This document shows, piece by piece, positions 43,742 to 52,905 of a stretch of DNA of 64,000 nucleotides. This DNA comes from JACDAN01 sp963847235 (GTDB taxonomy: Bacteria > Actinomycetota > Thermoleophilia > Gaiellales > Gaiellaceae), in NCBI GenBank assembly GCA_963847235.1, contig CAWJYU010000001.1, positions 20,736 to 84,735 of the forward strand. Direction: 5' to 3'. Numbering within the stretch: position 1 is the first letter of the stretch; each line of letters starts with the position of its first letter. Below the pieces are notes generated by a model, which was not told where the DNA came from, did not search any database, and saw only the letters and a list, made by a program, of their open reading frames with translations. A program made the position numbers and the translations under genes.

Positions 43742-45243
43742 GAGGACTTCAGCAGCGGGCGGACGAGCCGTTCGACGTCGCGGCGGTAGCCGTCGCCGTC
43801 GAACGCTCGGAGCGGGTGGGGCTCGAGCTCGTGCTCCTCGAGCTCCCCGCTCCTTCGCACGTACACGGCGGGGTAGATCGTTCCATTCCCGCTCATCTCG
43901 ATTGCGACGGCCGCCGCGTCCGGCCCGCCGCCGCCGCCGTCCACGAAGTGCTCGAGCGGCAGGATCCCCTCGTCCCTGATCCCGTCCTCAGCGCGCGCGA
44001 CCACGCGCGCGAGGTAGCCCTTCTGGATCCAGAGCTCGGGCCCGCGCGCCAGCTCGTCGAGGAGGAGCGGGACGACGTCGCCCCCGGCGAGCTTGGGGCG
44101 CGGCTGTTCGATCCCGATCCGCTCGGCGATGTACCGGGCGAGAACGCGTGCGTTGTAGCGGAACCCGTTCACCGAGCTGGAGTTCGCTGCGACCCCGTCC
44201 TTCTGGAGCCCGCGAGAGGCGATCGTGATGTTCCCGGCGAAGAAGATCCCCGGCACGGACACGCTCTCCCAGAACCGCGTCAGGGCCGGGGCGCGGTCGT
44301 TCAGGACCGTGACGACGCCGAGCTTGGGGAGGTCGCCGATCGGCGCCCTGAACCCCGTCGCCAGGATCACCTCGTCGCCGGTGAAGGAGAGCCGCCCGTC
44401 CCAGGTCGTCGCGTCCGCCGTGACCCGGACCCCGTCGGCGCCGCGCTCGATCCCCACGATCGATCCGTCGAGGACGTAGGTGCCCGCGCTTCCGCGCACG
44501 TACTCCTCGTAGGGCTGGAGGTAGCGGGCGCGCAGCGGTGACTTCGCGAGCACCGAGATGTCCACCGTACGCGGCGAGACGAGGGTGAGCTCGCGCGCCC
44601 AGGGCAGGAGGCCGGACGCGAGCTCGAAGCCCGAGTTCCTCTTGCCGATGATCACGACCCGCTTGCCTCGGTACGACTCGGCCGAGCCGGTCTCGACGTA
44701 GTGCGTCGCGTGCTCCGCGCCCTCGAGCGGCGGGGACCAAGGCTCGGTCATACCGATCGCGAAGACGACGATCGGGCAGCGGTACTCCCCGTCCGTCGTC
44801 TCGAGCACGAACCCGCCTTCCCCCTGCCTCGTCCCGGTCCACCGGCAGCCGTACCGTGCCTGGATGCCCGCACGCTCGGCGAAGTCGGCGAGGGCGGCTT
44901 CCATCTCGCCGCGCGCCGGCACGTCGAAGCTGCGGTCCATGAACCTGGCGATGAGCCCGCGCGCCTCCGGCTCGTCCGCGACGAGGCTGTTGTTGTCGTA
45001 GCACTCGTACTCCCGCGTCTCGCGCTCGCAAGGAGCGTCCGGCTTCGTCCAGCTGATCAGGCGCTCGAAGATCGGGAACCTGCGGAACATCCCGCCGGGG
45101 GCGTCGTCGGCCGAGAGGAGCGCGTGATTTCCGATGCCGCAGCGGGAGAGGGAGTAGCTCGTCTGGAGGCCGGCCGGCCCGGTGCCGACGACGACGACGT
45201 CGTAGTCGCCCGGGGGGAACGGGCTCAGGAGCTGATCTTCCAC
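43738..45243 (-). CDS. FAD-dependent NAD(P)-binding oxidoreductase (flavin monooxygenase-like)
   Basis: 501 residues from ATG. FAD-binding 'VVVVGTGPAGLQTSYSLSR' (GxGxxG) at about 17-35, a second nucleotide fold at 'VVIIGKRNSGFELASGLL' (about 195-212), and 'GDEVILATGF' (ATG motif). Layout resembles flavin-containing monooxygenases and thioredoxin-reductase-like proteins; the FMO fingerprint FxGxxxHxxxW/F is not clear, so the substrate is open. Overlaps the cNMP-binding gene by 19 bases, suggesting regulation by, or partnership with, that protein. Its stop lies in the palindrome. Confidence 0.8.
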   Translation of the reverse strand: MEDQLLSPFPPGDYDVVVVGTGPAGLQTSYSLSRCGIGNHALLSADDAPGGMFRRFPIFERLISWTKPDAPCERETREYECYDNNSLVADEPEARGLIARFMDRSFDVPARGEMEAALADFAERAGIQARYGCRWTGTRQGEGGFVLETTDGEYRCPIVVFAIGMTEPWSPPLEGAEHATHYVETGSAESYRGKRVVIIGKRNSGFELASGLLPWARELTLVSPRTVDISVLAKSPLRARYLQPYEEYVRGSAGTYVLDGSIVGIERGADGVRVTADATTWDGRLSFTGDEVILATGFRAPIGDLPKLGVVTVLNDRAPALTRFWESVSVPGIFFAGNITIASRGLQKDGVAANSSSVNGFRYNARVLARYIAERIGIEQPRPKLAGGDVVPLLLDELARGPELWIQKGYLARVVARAEDGIRDEGILPLEHFVDGGGGGPDAAAVAIEMSGNGTIYPAVYVRRSGELEEHELEPHPLRAFDGDGYRRDVERLVRPLLKSS

Positions 45244-45644
45244 TCGGTGGTGTCCCGGAGCCTCCGCGCCTCTGCCTGGAGCATCCGGTACAGCACCCGC
45301 GGGTGCTCGAGCAGGAACGGCTCGAAGTCGGGCCCGGGGATCACGAGGCAGCGCAGCATCGTCAGTGCGACCACGTCCGCGTTGGGCGGCTCGCTCGTCA
45401 GCAGCGAGACCTCGCCGAAGAAGTCGCCGGGCCCGAACCGAGTCACATCGTCTTCCCCGATCCGCACGACCGCCTCGCCGTCGAGGATCACGTACAAGCC
45501 GGAGCCCTTGAGGTTCTTGCGGAGGACGCGCTCGTCTTCCGAGAACACCTCCTCGTCGAACCGGTGCGCGATCGCCTGCAGCTTCGCGGGCGGCACGTCG
45601 GCGAAGAGCGAGAGGCGCGCGAGGACGTCCTGAACGTCAGCCAC
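45225..45644 (-). CDS. Single cyclic-nucleotide-binding domain protein
   Basis: 139 residues from ATG. Typical CRP/cNMP barrel: 'LSLFADVPPAKLQAIAHRFDEEVFSEDERVLRKN', then 'YVILDGEAVVRIGEDDV' and 'FGPGDFFGEVSLLTSEPPNADVVAL', the phosphate-binding cassette (GEVSLL... with Arg replaced by Asn-Ala). No helix-turn-helix follows. The changed cassette means cAMP binding is doubtful. Overlaps the flavoprotein gene, so likely its partner. Confidence 0.88.
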   Translation of the reverse strand: MADVQDVLARLSLFADVPPAKLQAIAHRFDEEVFSEDERVLRKNLKGSGLYVILDGEAVVRIGEDDVTRFGPGDFFGEVSLLTSEPPNADVVALTMLRCLVIPGPDFEPFLLEHPRVLYRMLQAEARRLRDTTEWKISS

Positions 45645-46566
45645 GTGCCGAGCTTAGTTCGGGCTCGGGCTGGTGTTCACGGTCAGGCGTCGGTTGCTTC
45701 TCCGAGCTCCGGCTCACCATCAGCGCGACGCCGATCACGATCGCGGCGCCCGCGAGCAGCGTTCGACCGGTGATGACTTCGTCGTTGAACGCCCAGCCGA
45801 GCAGGACGGCGATCACCGGGTTCACGTAGGCGTAGGTCGAGACCGTCGAGGCGGGAACCGTCTTCAGCAGCCAGACGTAGGCGCTGAAGCCGATCAACGA
45901 GCCGACGACGACCATGTAGGCGGTCGCGAGGAGGGCGTCGGAGGAGAACGTCGCGTCGTCCCACTCGCCCCGTCCGGCACTGAAGGTCGCGAGCAGCACC
46001 CCGCCGGCGAGCATCCCCATCGCCGCGCCCAGCAGCGTGTCCTTCGGGAGCGCCGAGCGCTGCGAGTAGATCGAGCCGGCCGACCAACCCAGCGCGCCGA
46101 GGACGATCACGAGCGCACCGATCGGCTCCGCACCCTCCTCTCCCGAGGGATCGACGAGCAGCGCCAGTCCCGCGAACCCGAGCACCAGGCCGGCGAAGGC
46201 GCGGCCGCCCAGCCGCTCGCCCAGGAAGATCCGAGCCAAGATTGCAAACCAGAGCGGGATCGTCCCGACGAGGAGCGCCGCGATCCCGGACGGGACGTCC
46301 TGCTGCGCCCAGGCCAGGCCGCCGTGGCCGACCAGGAAGAGCGCGCCGCCGAAGACGAATGCCGCACGCCACTGCTTCCAGCCGAGCGGCTCGTGCTCTC
46401 GGCGCCGCAGCATCACCCAGGCGAAGAGCAGCGCCCCCGCCGCGAGGTGCCGGATCGCCATGGCGAGAAACGGCGGCAGGTCCCGCACGACGACGGCGAT
46501 GGCCAGGAAGGTCGATCCCCAGACGACGTAGATCGTTCCCAGCGCAATCCAGACCCTGGCGCGCAT
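45637..46566 (-). CDS. EamA/DMT-family transporter (YedA-like)
   Basis: 309 residues from ATG. Ten spans in two EamA repeats: 'YVVWGSTFLAIAVVVRDLPPFLAMAIRHLAAG' opens the first and 'LGWSAGSIYSQR' the second; the end 'AYVNPVIAVLLGWAFNDEVITGRTLLAGAAIVIGVAL' is typical. Family members export amino acids or other small metabolites. The 25-residue polar C-terminus is variable. Overlaps the cNMP gene start by eight bases. Confidence 0.9.
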   Translation of the reverse strand: MRARVWIALGTIYVVWGSTFLAIAVVVRDLPPFLAMAIRHLAAGALLFAWVMLRRREHEPLGWKQWRAAFVFGGALFLVGHGGLAWAQQDVPSGIAALLVGTIPLWFAILARIFLGERLGGRAFAGLVLGFAGLALLVDPSGEEGAEPIGALVIVLGALGWSAGSIYSQRSALPKDTLLGAAMGMLAGGVLLATFSAGRGEWDDATFSSDALLATAYMVVVGSLIGFSAYVWLLKTVPASTVSTYAYVNPVIAVLLGWAFNDEVITGRTLLAGAAIVIGVALMVSRSSEKQPTPDREHQPEPELSSARG

Positions 46567-46619
46567 CCCTACGTTCTAACGACCGGTGCTACGTTCCCTT
46601 CCCGACCAAGAAACGGACG

Positions 46620-47471
46620 ATGCTCGACCGGCAGACGATCGAAGAGCGGCAGCGGGACCGGGCGGCTGCGCTCGAGGACCTCACACGCGCGAAGCGGGAG
46701 CTCGCCGCGGCCGCCGTGCGTCTGGCGGAGCGGGAGCAGAACCTCGCGGACCGGGAGAAGCGGCTCGAGAAGCGAATGCACCGGATCGCCCGCAAGCTGG
46801 AGGCGAGGCGCGACCGGCAGCACCGGATCTCCGCCTTGCGCGCGAAGGTCTCCGAGACCGACCTGCTGAAGGGCCGTCAGAAGCGGAAGGAGTCCGAGCT
46901 CGACCGCGGCGAGAAGCGAGTAGGGCGTCGCGAGTCGGAGCTCGAGCAGCGTGCTTCGGAACTGGACGCAAAGGCCGCGGAGCTCGACCGCCGCTCCGAG
47001 GCGCTCCTGACGCGCGACATGGAGCTGGACGCGCGCGACGGCGAGTCGGGCCGCATCAACGAGGACGCGACCAGGATTCGGACCGAGCAGGAGCAACGCG
47101 AGAGCGAGCTCGCGACTCGTGAGCAGGGGCTCGCCGGGCGAGAGGAGCGCGTTGCAGAGCTCGAGCGGTCGATCGGCGAGCGCGAGGACTCGGCATCGTC
47201 GAAGGAAGCCGAGCTGACGGCGAGGCTCGAGGAGCTGGCCTCCCGCGAGAAGCGCGTGCGCAAGGACGAGGAGCGCCAGAGGGCGACCGGCGAGCGGCTC
47301 GAGCGCCATGCGGCAGACCTCGCGGAGAGAGAGCAGGCGCTCGCGCGACTGGGCCAGAGCATGCTTTCGCGTCGCAACGGCGAGCCCGTTCCGGTCGAGC
47401 AGCCGGCCACGGCGAGCTTTGCGGAGGGCCTCGACGCGCTGAGCGCCGCGTCCCGCTCTAAGGGCAAGTAG
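46620..47471 (+). CDS. Long coiled-coil protein
   Basis: 283 residues from ATG, nearly all one charged alpha-helical coiled coil, rich in Glu, Arg, Ala and Leu with recurring 'RExELxxRExxLAxRE' heptads. No membrane span or enzymatic motif. Probably a structural or scaffolding cytoplasmic protein; comparable all-coil proteins vary freely in sequence, so a family call is not possible. A Pro/Val-rich segment near 255 marks the only break in the helix. Confidence 0.75.
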   Translation: MLDRQTIEERQRDRAAALEDLTRAKRELAAAAVRLAEREQNLADREKRLEKRMHRIARKLEARRDRQHRISALRAKVSETDLLKGRQKRKESELDRGEKRVGRRESELEQRASELDAKAAELDRRSEALLTRDMELDARDGESGRINEDATRIRTEQEQRESELATREQGLAGREERVAELERSIGEREDSASSKEAELTARLEELASREKRVRKDEERQRATGERLERHAADLAEREQALARLGQSMLSRRNGEPVPVEQPATASFAEGLDALSAASRSKGK

Positions 47472-47514
47472 CCGAACCGTCCGGCGGCGCCACTAGCGTC
47501 GTCGGATCGGAACC

Positions 47515-47589
47515 ATGTTCGTCGTCTACCTGCTCGTGATCGTCACGGGCATCGTCTTGTACGCGATCGTGGGGCTCGCGCACCTCTAG
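47515..47589 (+). CDS. Possible 24-residue membrane peptide
   Basis: ATG 47515 to TAG 47587-47589 encodes MFVVYLLVIVTGIVLYAIVG plus four more residues, one complete hydrophobic helix. The upstream GGATCGGAACC is a weak ribosome site. It ends two bases before the GTG of the DUF6766 gene. Its small size makes it uncertain, but the codon usage and tight placement are those of a real gene. Confidence 0.45.
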   Translation: MFVVYLLVIVTGIVLYAIVGLAHL

Positions 47590-47591
47590 CC

Positions 47592-48266
47592 GTGAGGCGC
47601 TTCGTCCGGGACAACGGCCTGTCGCTGTTCTTCCTGGCGCTGTTCCTGCTCGCCCTCGTCGGCCAGTCGATCGCCGGCTACAACCTCTACAACCAGGAGC
47701 AGGTGGCACACGAGGCGCCGACGATCGACTACCTCCGCTACCTCGTGAGCTCCGACTTCGGCGCCAACGTGCTCGAGAACTGGCAGTCGGAGTGGCTCCA
47801 GTTCTGGCTCTTCGCGCTCGCCACCGTCTGGCTCTTCCAGAGAGGATCGAACGAGTCGAAGAAGCTGGAGGATCTCGGCCTCGAGACGGATGAGCAGCAA
47901 CGGGTGGGCGCTCACGCTCCGGAGGACGCTCCTCGCTGGGCGAGGGCGCGCGACTGGCGCCTGACCGTGTACTCGTACTCGTTCACGATCGTGATGGGCA
48001 CGATCTTCCTGGCGACCTGGCTGGGCCAGTCGTTCGCAAGCTGGTCGCGCTACAACGAGGAGCAGGTCGAGCACGGAGAGCCCGAGGCCTCGTGGGGAAC
48101 GTACGTGACCTCGTCCGAATTCTGGGACCGAAGCCTCCAGAACTGGCAGTCGGAGTTTCTCGCCGTCGGGACGATGGCCGTCTTCACGGTCTATCTCCGC
48201 CAGCGCGGATCGGAGGAGTCGAAGCCCGTCGGCGCGCCGCACGCGGAGACAGGCAGCTCGGGCTGA
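47592..48266 (+). CDS. DUF6766-family membrane protein with internal duplication
   Basis: 224 residues from GTG. Two similar halves (about 5-90 and 122-205), each with a hydrophobic span, a GQS motif, a Tyr-Asn motif (YNLYNQEQVAHE and WSRYNEEQVEHGE), then 'ENWQSEWLQFW' or 'QNWQSEFLAVG' before a second span and a short 'QRGSxESK' end. Four spans in total. The halves match better than chance would allow, so the gene arose by duplication. Function unknown; I recall the family as DUF6766. Likely co-translated with the peptide upstream. Confidence 0.8.
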   Translation: MRRFVRDNGLSLFFLALFLLALVGQSIAGYNLYNQEQVAHEAPTIDYLRYLVSSDFGANVLENWQSEWLQFWLFALATVWLFQRGSNESKKLEDLGLETDEQQRVGAHAPEDAPRWARARDWRLTVYSYSFTIVMGTIFLATWLGQSFASWSRYNEEQVEHGEPEASWGTYVTSSEFWDRSLQNWQSEFLAVGTMAVFTVYLRQRGSEESKPVGAPHAETGSSG

Positions 48267-48291
48267 GGTCTTCGTGCTCGGCCGGCGGCCC

Positions 48292-48867
48292 TCACGTCGC
48301 GTCGAGCGCCGCCTCCAAGTCGTGCGCGAGATTCGCCGCGCTCAGGTCGACGCCGGGGTGCAGCGTCGAACGCCAACGCCCGTCGGCGTCGTAGACGCGG
48401 ACCGGCGCCGAGTGCATGTTGCTGTTGCCGGTCCCGTGCGACGGAAGGATCTTGAACTCGTTCCAGAGCGGACGCAGCTCGGCGACGGATCCGTCCACGT
48501 ACCGAATCTGGCCGGTCGCCCGGTTCTTCGCGAGGAACGAGCGGATGCTCGCCGGCGTGTCGTTCAACGGGTCGACGCTGTAGGCGAGAGCGAGCACGCG
48601 GCTGCGGTCGTCCCCCAGTAGCCGCATCGCGTCGGCCATCTGGGAGGCCGCTATCGGGCAGGCCTCGGTGCACTGGGTGTCCAGGAAGGTCACCGCGAGC
48701 GCCTTTCCGGCGACACCGGGCGACTCGGCGACAGCCTCGGGCAGCATCAGTCCCTCCGGCGGCACGCTTCCGCGGAAGTCGGGCTCACCCTCTTCACGAG
48801 TGAGGACGAACCCGAGCACCACCGCGAGCACGCCGAGAAGCGCCATGGCCAGGAGAGCGATGCGCAC
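48292..48867 (-). CDS. SCO1/SenC-family copper-binding thioredoxin-like protein
   Basis: 191 residues from ATG with an N-terminal membrane anchor (about 3-22). The copper site is intact: Cys66 and Cys70 in 'TQCTEACP', and a His in 'NSNMHSAPVRVYD'. The fold continues with 'VLALAYSVDPLNDTPASIRSFL'. SCO proteins deliver copper to cytochrome oxidase or act as extracellular thiol reductases. The nearest neighbours are not respiratory genes. Confidence 0.9.
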   Translation of the reverse strand: MRIALLAMALLGVLAVVLGFVLTREEGEPDFRGSVPPEGLMLPEAVAESPGVAGKALAVTFLDTQCTEACPIAASQMADAMRLLGDDRSRVLALAYSVDPLNDTPASIRSFLAKNRATGQIRYVDGSVAELRPLWNEFKILPSHGTGNSNMHSAPVRVYDADGRWRSTLHPGVDLSAANLAHDLEAALDAT

Positions 48868-48918
48868 CTGGGAGAGTTTGGCGGAACGTGCTCAGACCCC
48901 GTTTCGCCGAGACTCTCC

Positions 48919-49941
48919 CTAGGACAGTCTGCCGACGAAGATCGTGACGGTGGAACCCGTACGCGCGGAGCCGTCGCCGGCCGGCGCTTGGCGCACGACG
49001 ATGCCCTCCTCTTCCGGGCTCGTCGTCGGCTGATCGACCACGCGGAGCGACGAATCCGGCGCCCTCCAGCGTGGCCTGCGCCGTCGCCTCGTCCTGTCCG
49101 ACGGTGTCGGGCACCGTGGCCTGCGACTGGGTCGTCGTGACGGTCGTCGTGGTACGTGCCCCTGCCCACGCGAGACGTTCAGCCGAACGACGGTTCCGCG
49201 CCTCGCGCGGCCTCCGCCGACAGGGTTCTGCGCCACGACCGTGCCTTCCTCGTCCGAGCTCGCGACCTGGACGACACGCACGCGGAAGTCCGCCTGCGCG
49301 AGCTGCGACGTCGCCTGGCCGACCGGCGTACCGACGACGTCGGGGACGGTTCCGAGATCCGGCCCGCTCGAGACGACCACGATCGCGGGCGACCCCGTAG
49401 GTACCTCGGTTCCGGCTGGCGGCAGCTGGCGGAGGACAGTGCCTCTCGGCTCCTGCGACGGCACTGCCTGCGCCCGCGGACGGAGCTCGGCCGCCCGCAG
49501 CCGCGCAAGCGCGCGGGGAGTCCTCAGGCCGGAAACGTCGGGAATCTCCGTTCGTAAGGGGTCGCGGGCGACCGCGAGAACGACGATGCCGCCCTCGCCG
49601 TACAGCGTGCCCGGCTCGGGCCGCTGAGCGATCACGGTGCCGGGCGGTCGCTCGCTGACGACACGGTCGACCTCCGGGACGAACTCGCGTTCCTCGAGCC
49701 GGCGCTCGGCCTCCCCACGCTGCGCCCCGACCACGTTCGGAACTTCTGCCGCGTCCACCGTCTCGCCCCGGTTCGCGAAGTAGTACGAGGCTCCGAGCGC
49801 TCCGAGCACGAGTAGGAGCAGCAGCAAGAGCCAGGGCCAGAAGGGCCGTGGCTTCGGCGGAGGAGCGGTGGTGACACGCTCCTCGCGGTACTCGGTTGCG
49901 CGGCGGCGACGCCTGGGGGACCAACGAGCCATCTCCCGCAC
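48919..49941 (-). CDS. Stand-alone PASTA-domain membrane protein, two frameshifts (near 49153 and 49048)
   Basis: 340 residues from ATG: a basic N-terminus, one membrane span (FWPWLLLLLLLVLGALGASYYF, about 35-55), then four PASTA domains outside the membrane (about 66-130, 131-197, 198-262, 263-340). In the fourth, one shift near 49153 hides 'TTTVTTTQSQATVPDTVGQ', and an opposite shift near 49048 restores the frame at 'LRVVDQPTTSPEEEG'. PASTA domains bind muropeptides, usually on PknB-type kinases or penicillin-binding proteins. Here no kinase domain is attached, so it may be a sensor or a wall anchor. Confidence 0.85.
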   Translation of the reverse strand: MREMARWSPRRRRRATEYREERVTTAPPPKPRPFWPWLLLLLLLVLGALGASYYFANRGETVDAAEVPNVVGAQRGEAERRLEEREFVPEVDRVVSERPPGTVIAQRPEPGTLYGEGGIVVLAVARDPLRTEIPDVSGLRTPRALARLRAAELRPRAQAVPSQEPRGTVLRQLPPAGTEVPTGSPAIVVVSSGPDLGTVPDVVGTPVGQATSQLAQADFRVRVVQVASSDEEGTVVAQNPVGGGRARRGTVVRLNVSRGQGHVPRRPSRRPSRRPRCPTPSDRTRRRRRPRWRAPDSSLRVVDQPTTSPEEEGIVVRQAPAGDGSARTGSTVTIFVGRLS

Positions 49942-50025
49942 TTACCCCTGCACCGCGTGATGCCTAACTCGACGCCGCCGTCCGCTCGCTCGGCGAGACG
50001 ATCCGCAGCTGATTCATTAGCGCCC

Positions 50026-51237
50026 ATGGTCGACGAGCCGGGGACGCTGCGTGCGGGGATCCGCGCGCTGCCCGGCCCGGTCTGGATCCTCTGCGCCGGC
50101 TCGTTCGTCAACCGCTTCGGCAGCTTCGTCGCGGTCTTCCTCGTCCTGTACCTGCGCGAGAAGGGCTACTCGATCGCCGAGGCGGGTTTCGTCGTCAGCC
50201 TGTACGGCGCTGGAAACGTCCTGGCCGCGGCGGTCGGGGGGCTGCTCGCCGACCGGCTGGGGCGCCGGAACGCGATCACGATCTCGATGTTCAGCTCGGC
50301 CGCGACGCTGCTCGCGCTCTCGCAGGCGGATGACATCGTCCTGATCGGGGCGCTCACGGTCCTCGCGGGCTTGACGGGCGAGATGTACCGGCCGGCTTCG
50401 TCGGCGCTGCTCGCCGACCTCGTCCCGGCCGGCCAGCGCCTGCCCGCCTTCGCGCTCAACCGGCTCGCGATCAACCTCGGCTTCGCCGCCGGCCCCGCGA
50501 CCGCCGGGCTGCTCGCCGACCGCTCGTTCACCTACCTGTTCGTCGGCGACGCACTGACGTCGATCGCCTTCGGACTGATCGCCATTGTCGGCCTGCCGGA
50601 GGGCGTCCGCACCCGCCGAGGTGACGAGCGACGCGGCGAGGCGGTGAGGACGATCGCCCGCGACCGCGCGTTCCTCTTCTTCCTCGTCTCGTCGATCCTC
50701 GGCGCCTTCGTCTACTTCCAGTCGAATGCGACCTTCCCGCTCCACGTCCAGGACAGCGGCCTCTCCAACTCCGACTACGGCCTCCTGATCTCGCTGAACG
50801 GGCTGGCGATCGTGATCCTCGAGCTCCCGTTCACCTCGATCACACGGCGCTTCCCGGCGATCCCGACCCTGTTCGTCGGGTCGCTCCTCGTCGGACTCGG
50901 CTTCGCGCTGAACGCCTGGGCCGAGTCGCTCGCCGCGCTCGCCTTCACCGTCCTGATCTGGACGATCGGCGAGATCGTCTACGCGCCCGTTGCGGCCACG
51001 TACGTCGCGGACATCGCCCCGGTGCATCTCCGCGGGCGATACCAGGGCGCCTGGGGCCTCACCTGGGGCCTCGCGTTCATGCTCGGCCCGGGCATCGGCG
51101 CGGCCCTCTACGCCTGGAACGGCGATGCGTTCTGGCTCTTCTGCGGCCTGCTCGGGCTGCTCTCGGCGTTGGTGCTGCTGCCGGCTGCCGCGCGGCCGTC
51201 CACCAGGGTGCCCGAGCGAGAGATGATTACCGAGTGA
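50026..51237 (+). CDS. MFS transporter, 12 spans
   Basis: 403 residues from ATG 50026, chosen because the first span region starts soon after; the in-frame ATG at 49957 adds a polar stretch with no homology. Motif A is 'GLLADRLGRRNAI', and 'RGRYQGAWGLTWGLAFMLGPGIGAAL' is the MDR-type feature in span 11. Resembles multidrug efflux proteins of the MdtH-like group. GTGA overlap with the phosphoesterase gene suggests co-expression. Confidence 0.9.
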   Translation: MVDEPGTLRAGIRALPGPVWILCAGSFVNRFGSFVAVFLVLYLREKGYSIAEAGFVVSLYGAGNVLAAAVGGLLADRLGRRNAITISMFSSAATLLALSQADDIVLIGALTVLAGLTGEMYRPASSALLADLVPAGQRLPAFALNRLAINLGFAAGPATAGLLADRSFTYLFVGDALTSIAFGLIAIVGLPEGVRTRRGDERRGEAVRTIARDRAFLFFLVSSILGAFVYFQSNATFPLHVQDSGLSNSDYGLLISLNGLAIVILELPFTSITRRFPAIPTLFVGSLLVGLGFALNAWAESLAALAFTVLIWTIGEIVYAPVAATYVADIAPVHLRGRYQGAWGLTWGLAFMLGPGIGAALYAWNGDAFWLFCGLLGLLSALVLLPAAARPSTRVPEREMITE

Positions 51238-52905
51238 GGATCCTCTCGGCCGCGATCGCAGCGCTCGCACTGACGGCGATCGCCGGCGCCGCACCGGCGC
51301 AGCAGACCGCACGCGGCACGATCGGCGACCGGAACGGCGACAACCGTCTCGAGTACGGCCCGGCCGATCCGCGCGTCGTCAGAACCGATCTCGGCGGCTC
51401 GGTGGCCGGAATCGTGCAGCCGATCCTGTCTTTCGCCCACCTGGCCGACACGCAGATGGTCGACGAGGAGTCGCCGGGCCGAGTGGAGCTCGTCGACTTC
51501 ATCGGCGGCTCGCCGTTCGGCTCCGCCTACAGGCCGCAGGAGGGTCTGATGCCGTTCGTCCTCAACGAGCAGGTGCGCGCGGTGCGCTCGCTCCGGCGCG
51601 GCCCGGCGACCGGCGCCCCAATCGCAATGGCCATCACGGGCGGGGACAACGTCGACAACGCGCAGCTAAACGAGACGCGCTGGTTCATCGACGTCCTCGA
51701 CGGCGGGCTGGTCAACCCGGACTCTGGCCGTCCAAGAACCTGCGGCCTGAAGCGGCCGCCCCGCTACACGGGCATGCGCGGCGGCGGCCGTTTCTACGAG
51801 CCGAACGGCCGCGGCGACGGACCTGGCTACTCGGCCTCGCAGGCCGCCAACCGCCGCGCCGTCTTGCGCTCCGTCGCAAGCCGCGACTACCCGGGCCTCT
51901 TCGAGCAGATGAACCGGCCGTTCCGCGCGGTCGGCCTCGGCGTCCCCTGGTTCACGGTCTTCGGAAACCACGACGGGCTCGTCCAGGGCAACTTCGCGCA
52001 GAACAGTCTCTTCGGCCAGATCGTCGTCGGCTGCCGCAAGGTGACGCGCTACTCGCGCGAGGCGCTCGCCCAGATCCGTCCGCTCCTCGAAGGCGGAGTA
52101 ACGCGGGAGGAGCGCGAGCAGATCATCCGCATCACGTTCGGCGACTACCTCGACACCTGGGGCGTGCCGCAGGAGCACCGCGGCCTCTGGAAGGCGGTGC
52201 CGCGTGATCCCTCGCGCCGCTTCCTCAACCGCAGCGCTTGGATGCGCGAGCACTTCCGCACTCGCGGCGCGCCGCGCGGCCACGGCTTCACCGAGGCAAA
52301 CGTCTCGAGCGGTCAGGCCTACTACAGCTTCGTCACCGGCGCCGGTGTGCGCTTCGTCGTCCTCGACACCGTCGCCGACGACTCGGACTCGGGGAACCTC
52401 GACGAAGCGCAGCTCCGCTGGCTCGAAGCTCAGCTGGCGACTGCCGAGACGCGCCGCGACCTCGTCCTGGTCTTCGGCCACCACTCGATCCGGACCATCA
52501 CCGCAGCGGAATCCGGCACCCGGCTCGGCTCCGAGCTGGACGTCGCTCCTACGCCGCCACCGCGGCGTGATTGCCTACATCGCCGGCCATGAGCACCGGA
52601 ACCGGATCGAGGCGCACGGCAGCTACTGGGAGATCGTGACCGCCTCGCACCTCGATTGGCCGCAGCAGTCACGCGTGATCGAGCTTGCCCGCCTGACGAA
52701 CGGCGCTCTCGCGATCTTCACGACCGCGATCGACCACTCGGCTCCACCGCGCCCGACAGGCCGCGGCCCTCAGCGCCTGGCCTCGATCGCCCGAGAACTG
52801 GCGCTCAACGAGCCGCAGGTGGAAAACGGCGAGGACGGCACGTCCGACCGCCGCGGCGCGCCAGGCGACCGCAACACCACGCTCGTCGTTCCGAACCCCT
52901 ACTAG
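51234..52905 (+). CDS. Secreted metallophosphoesterase, frameshift near 52545
   Basis: GTG 51234 opens a signal peptide (about 1-22). Calcineurin-like motifs: 'LSFAHLADTQ' (metal Asp/His), 'TGGDNVDNAQ' (GDNVDN in place of GDxxD/N), 'FTVFGNHDG' (GNHD), 'VFGHHS' and, after one extra base near 52545, 'YIAGHEHRN' (GHxH). The end is a roughly 100-residue tail to 52905. Intact length about 557 residues, long for a plain phosphoesterase. Members hydrolyse phosphomono- or diesters; the exact substrate is unknown. Stop shares CTAG with the AAA gene. Confidence 0.85.
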
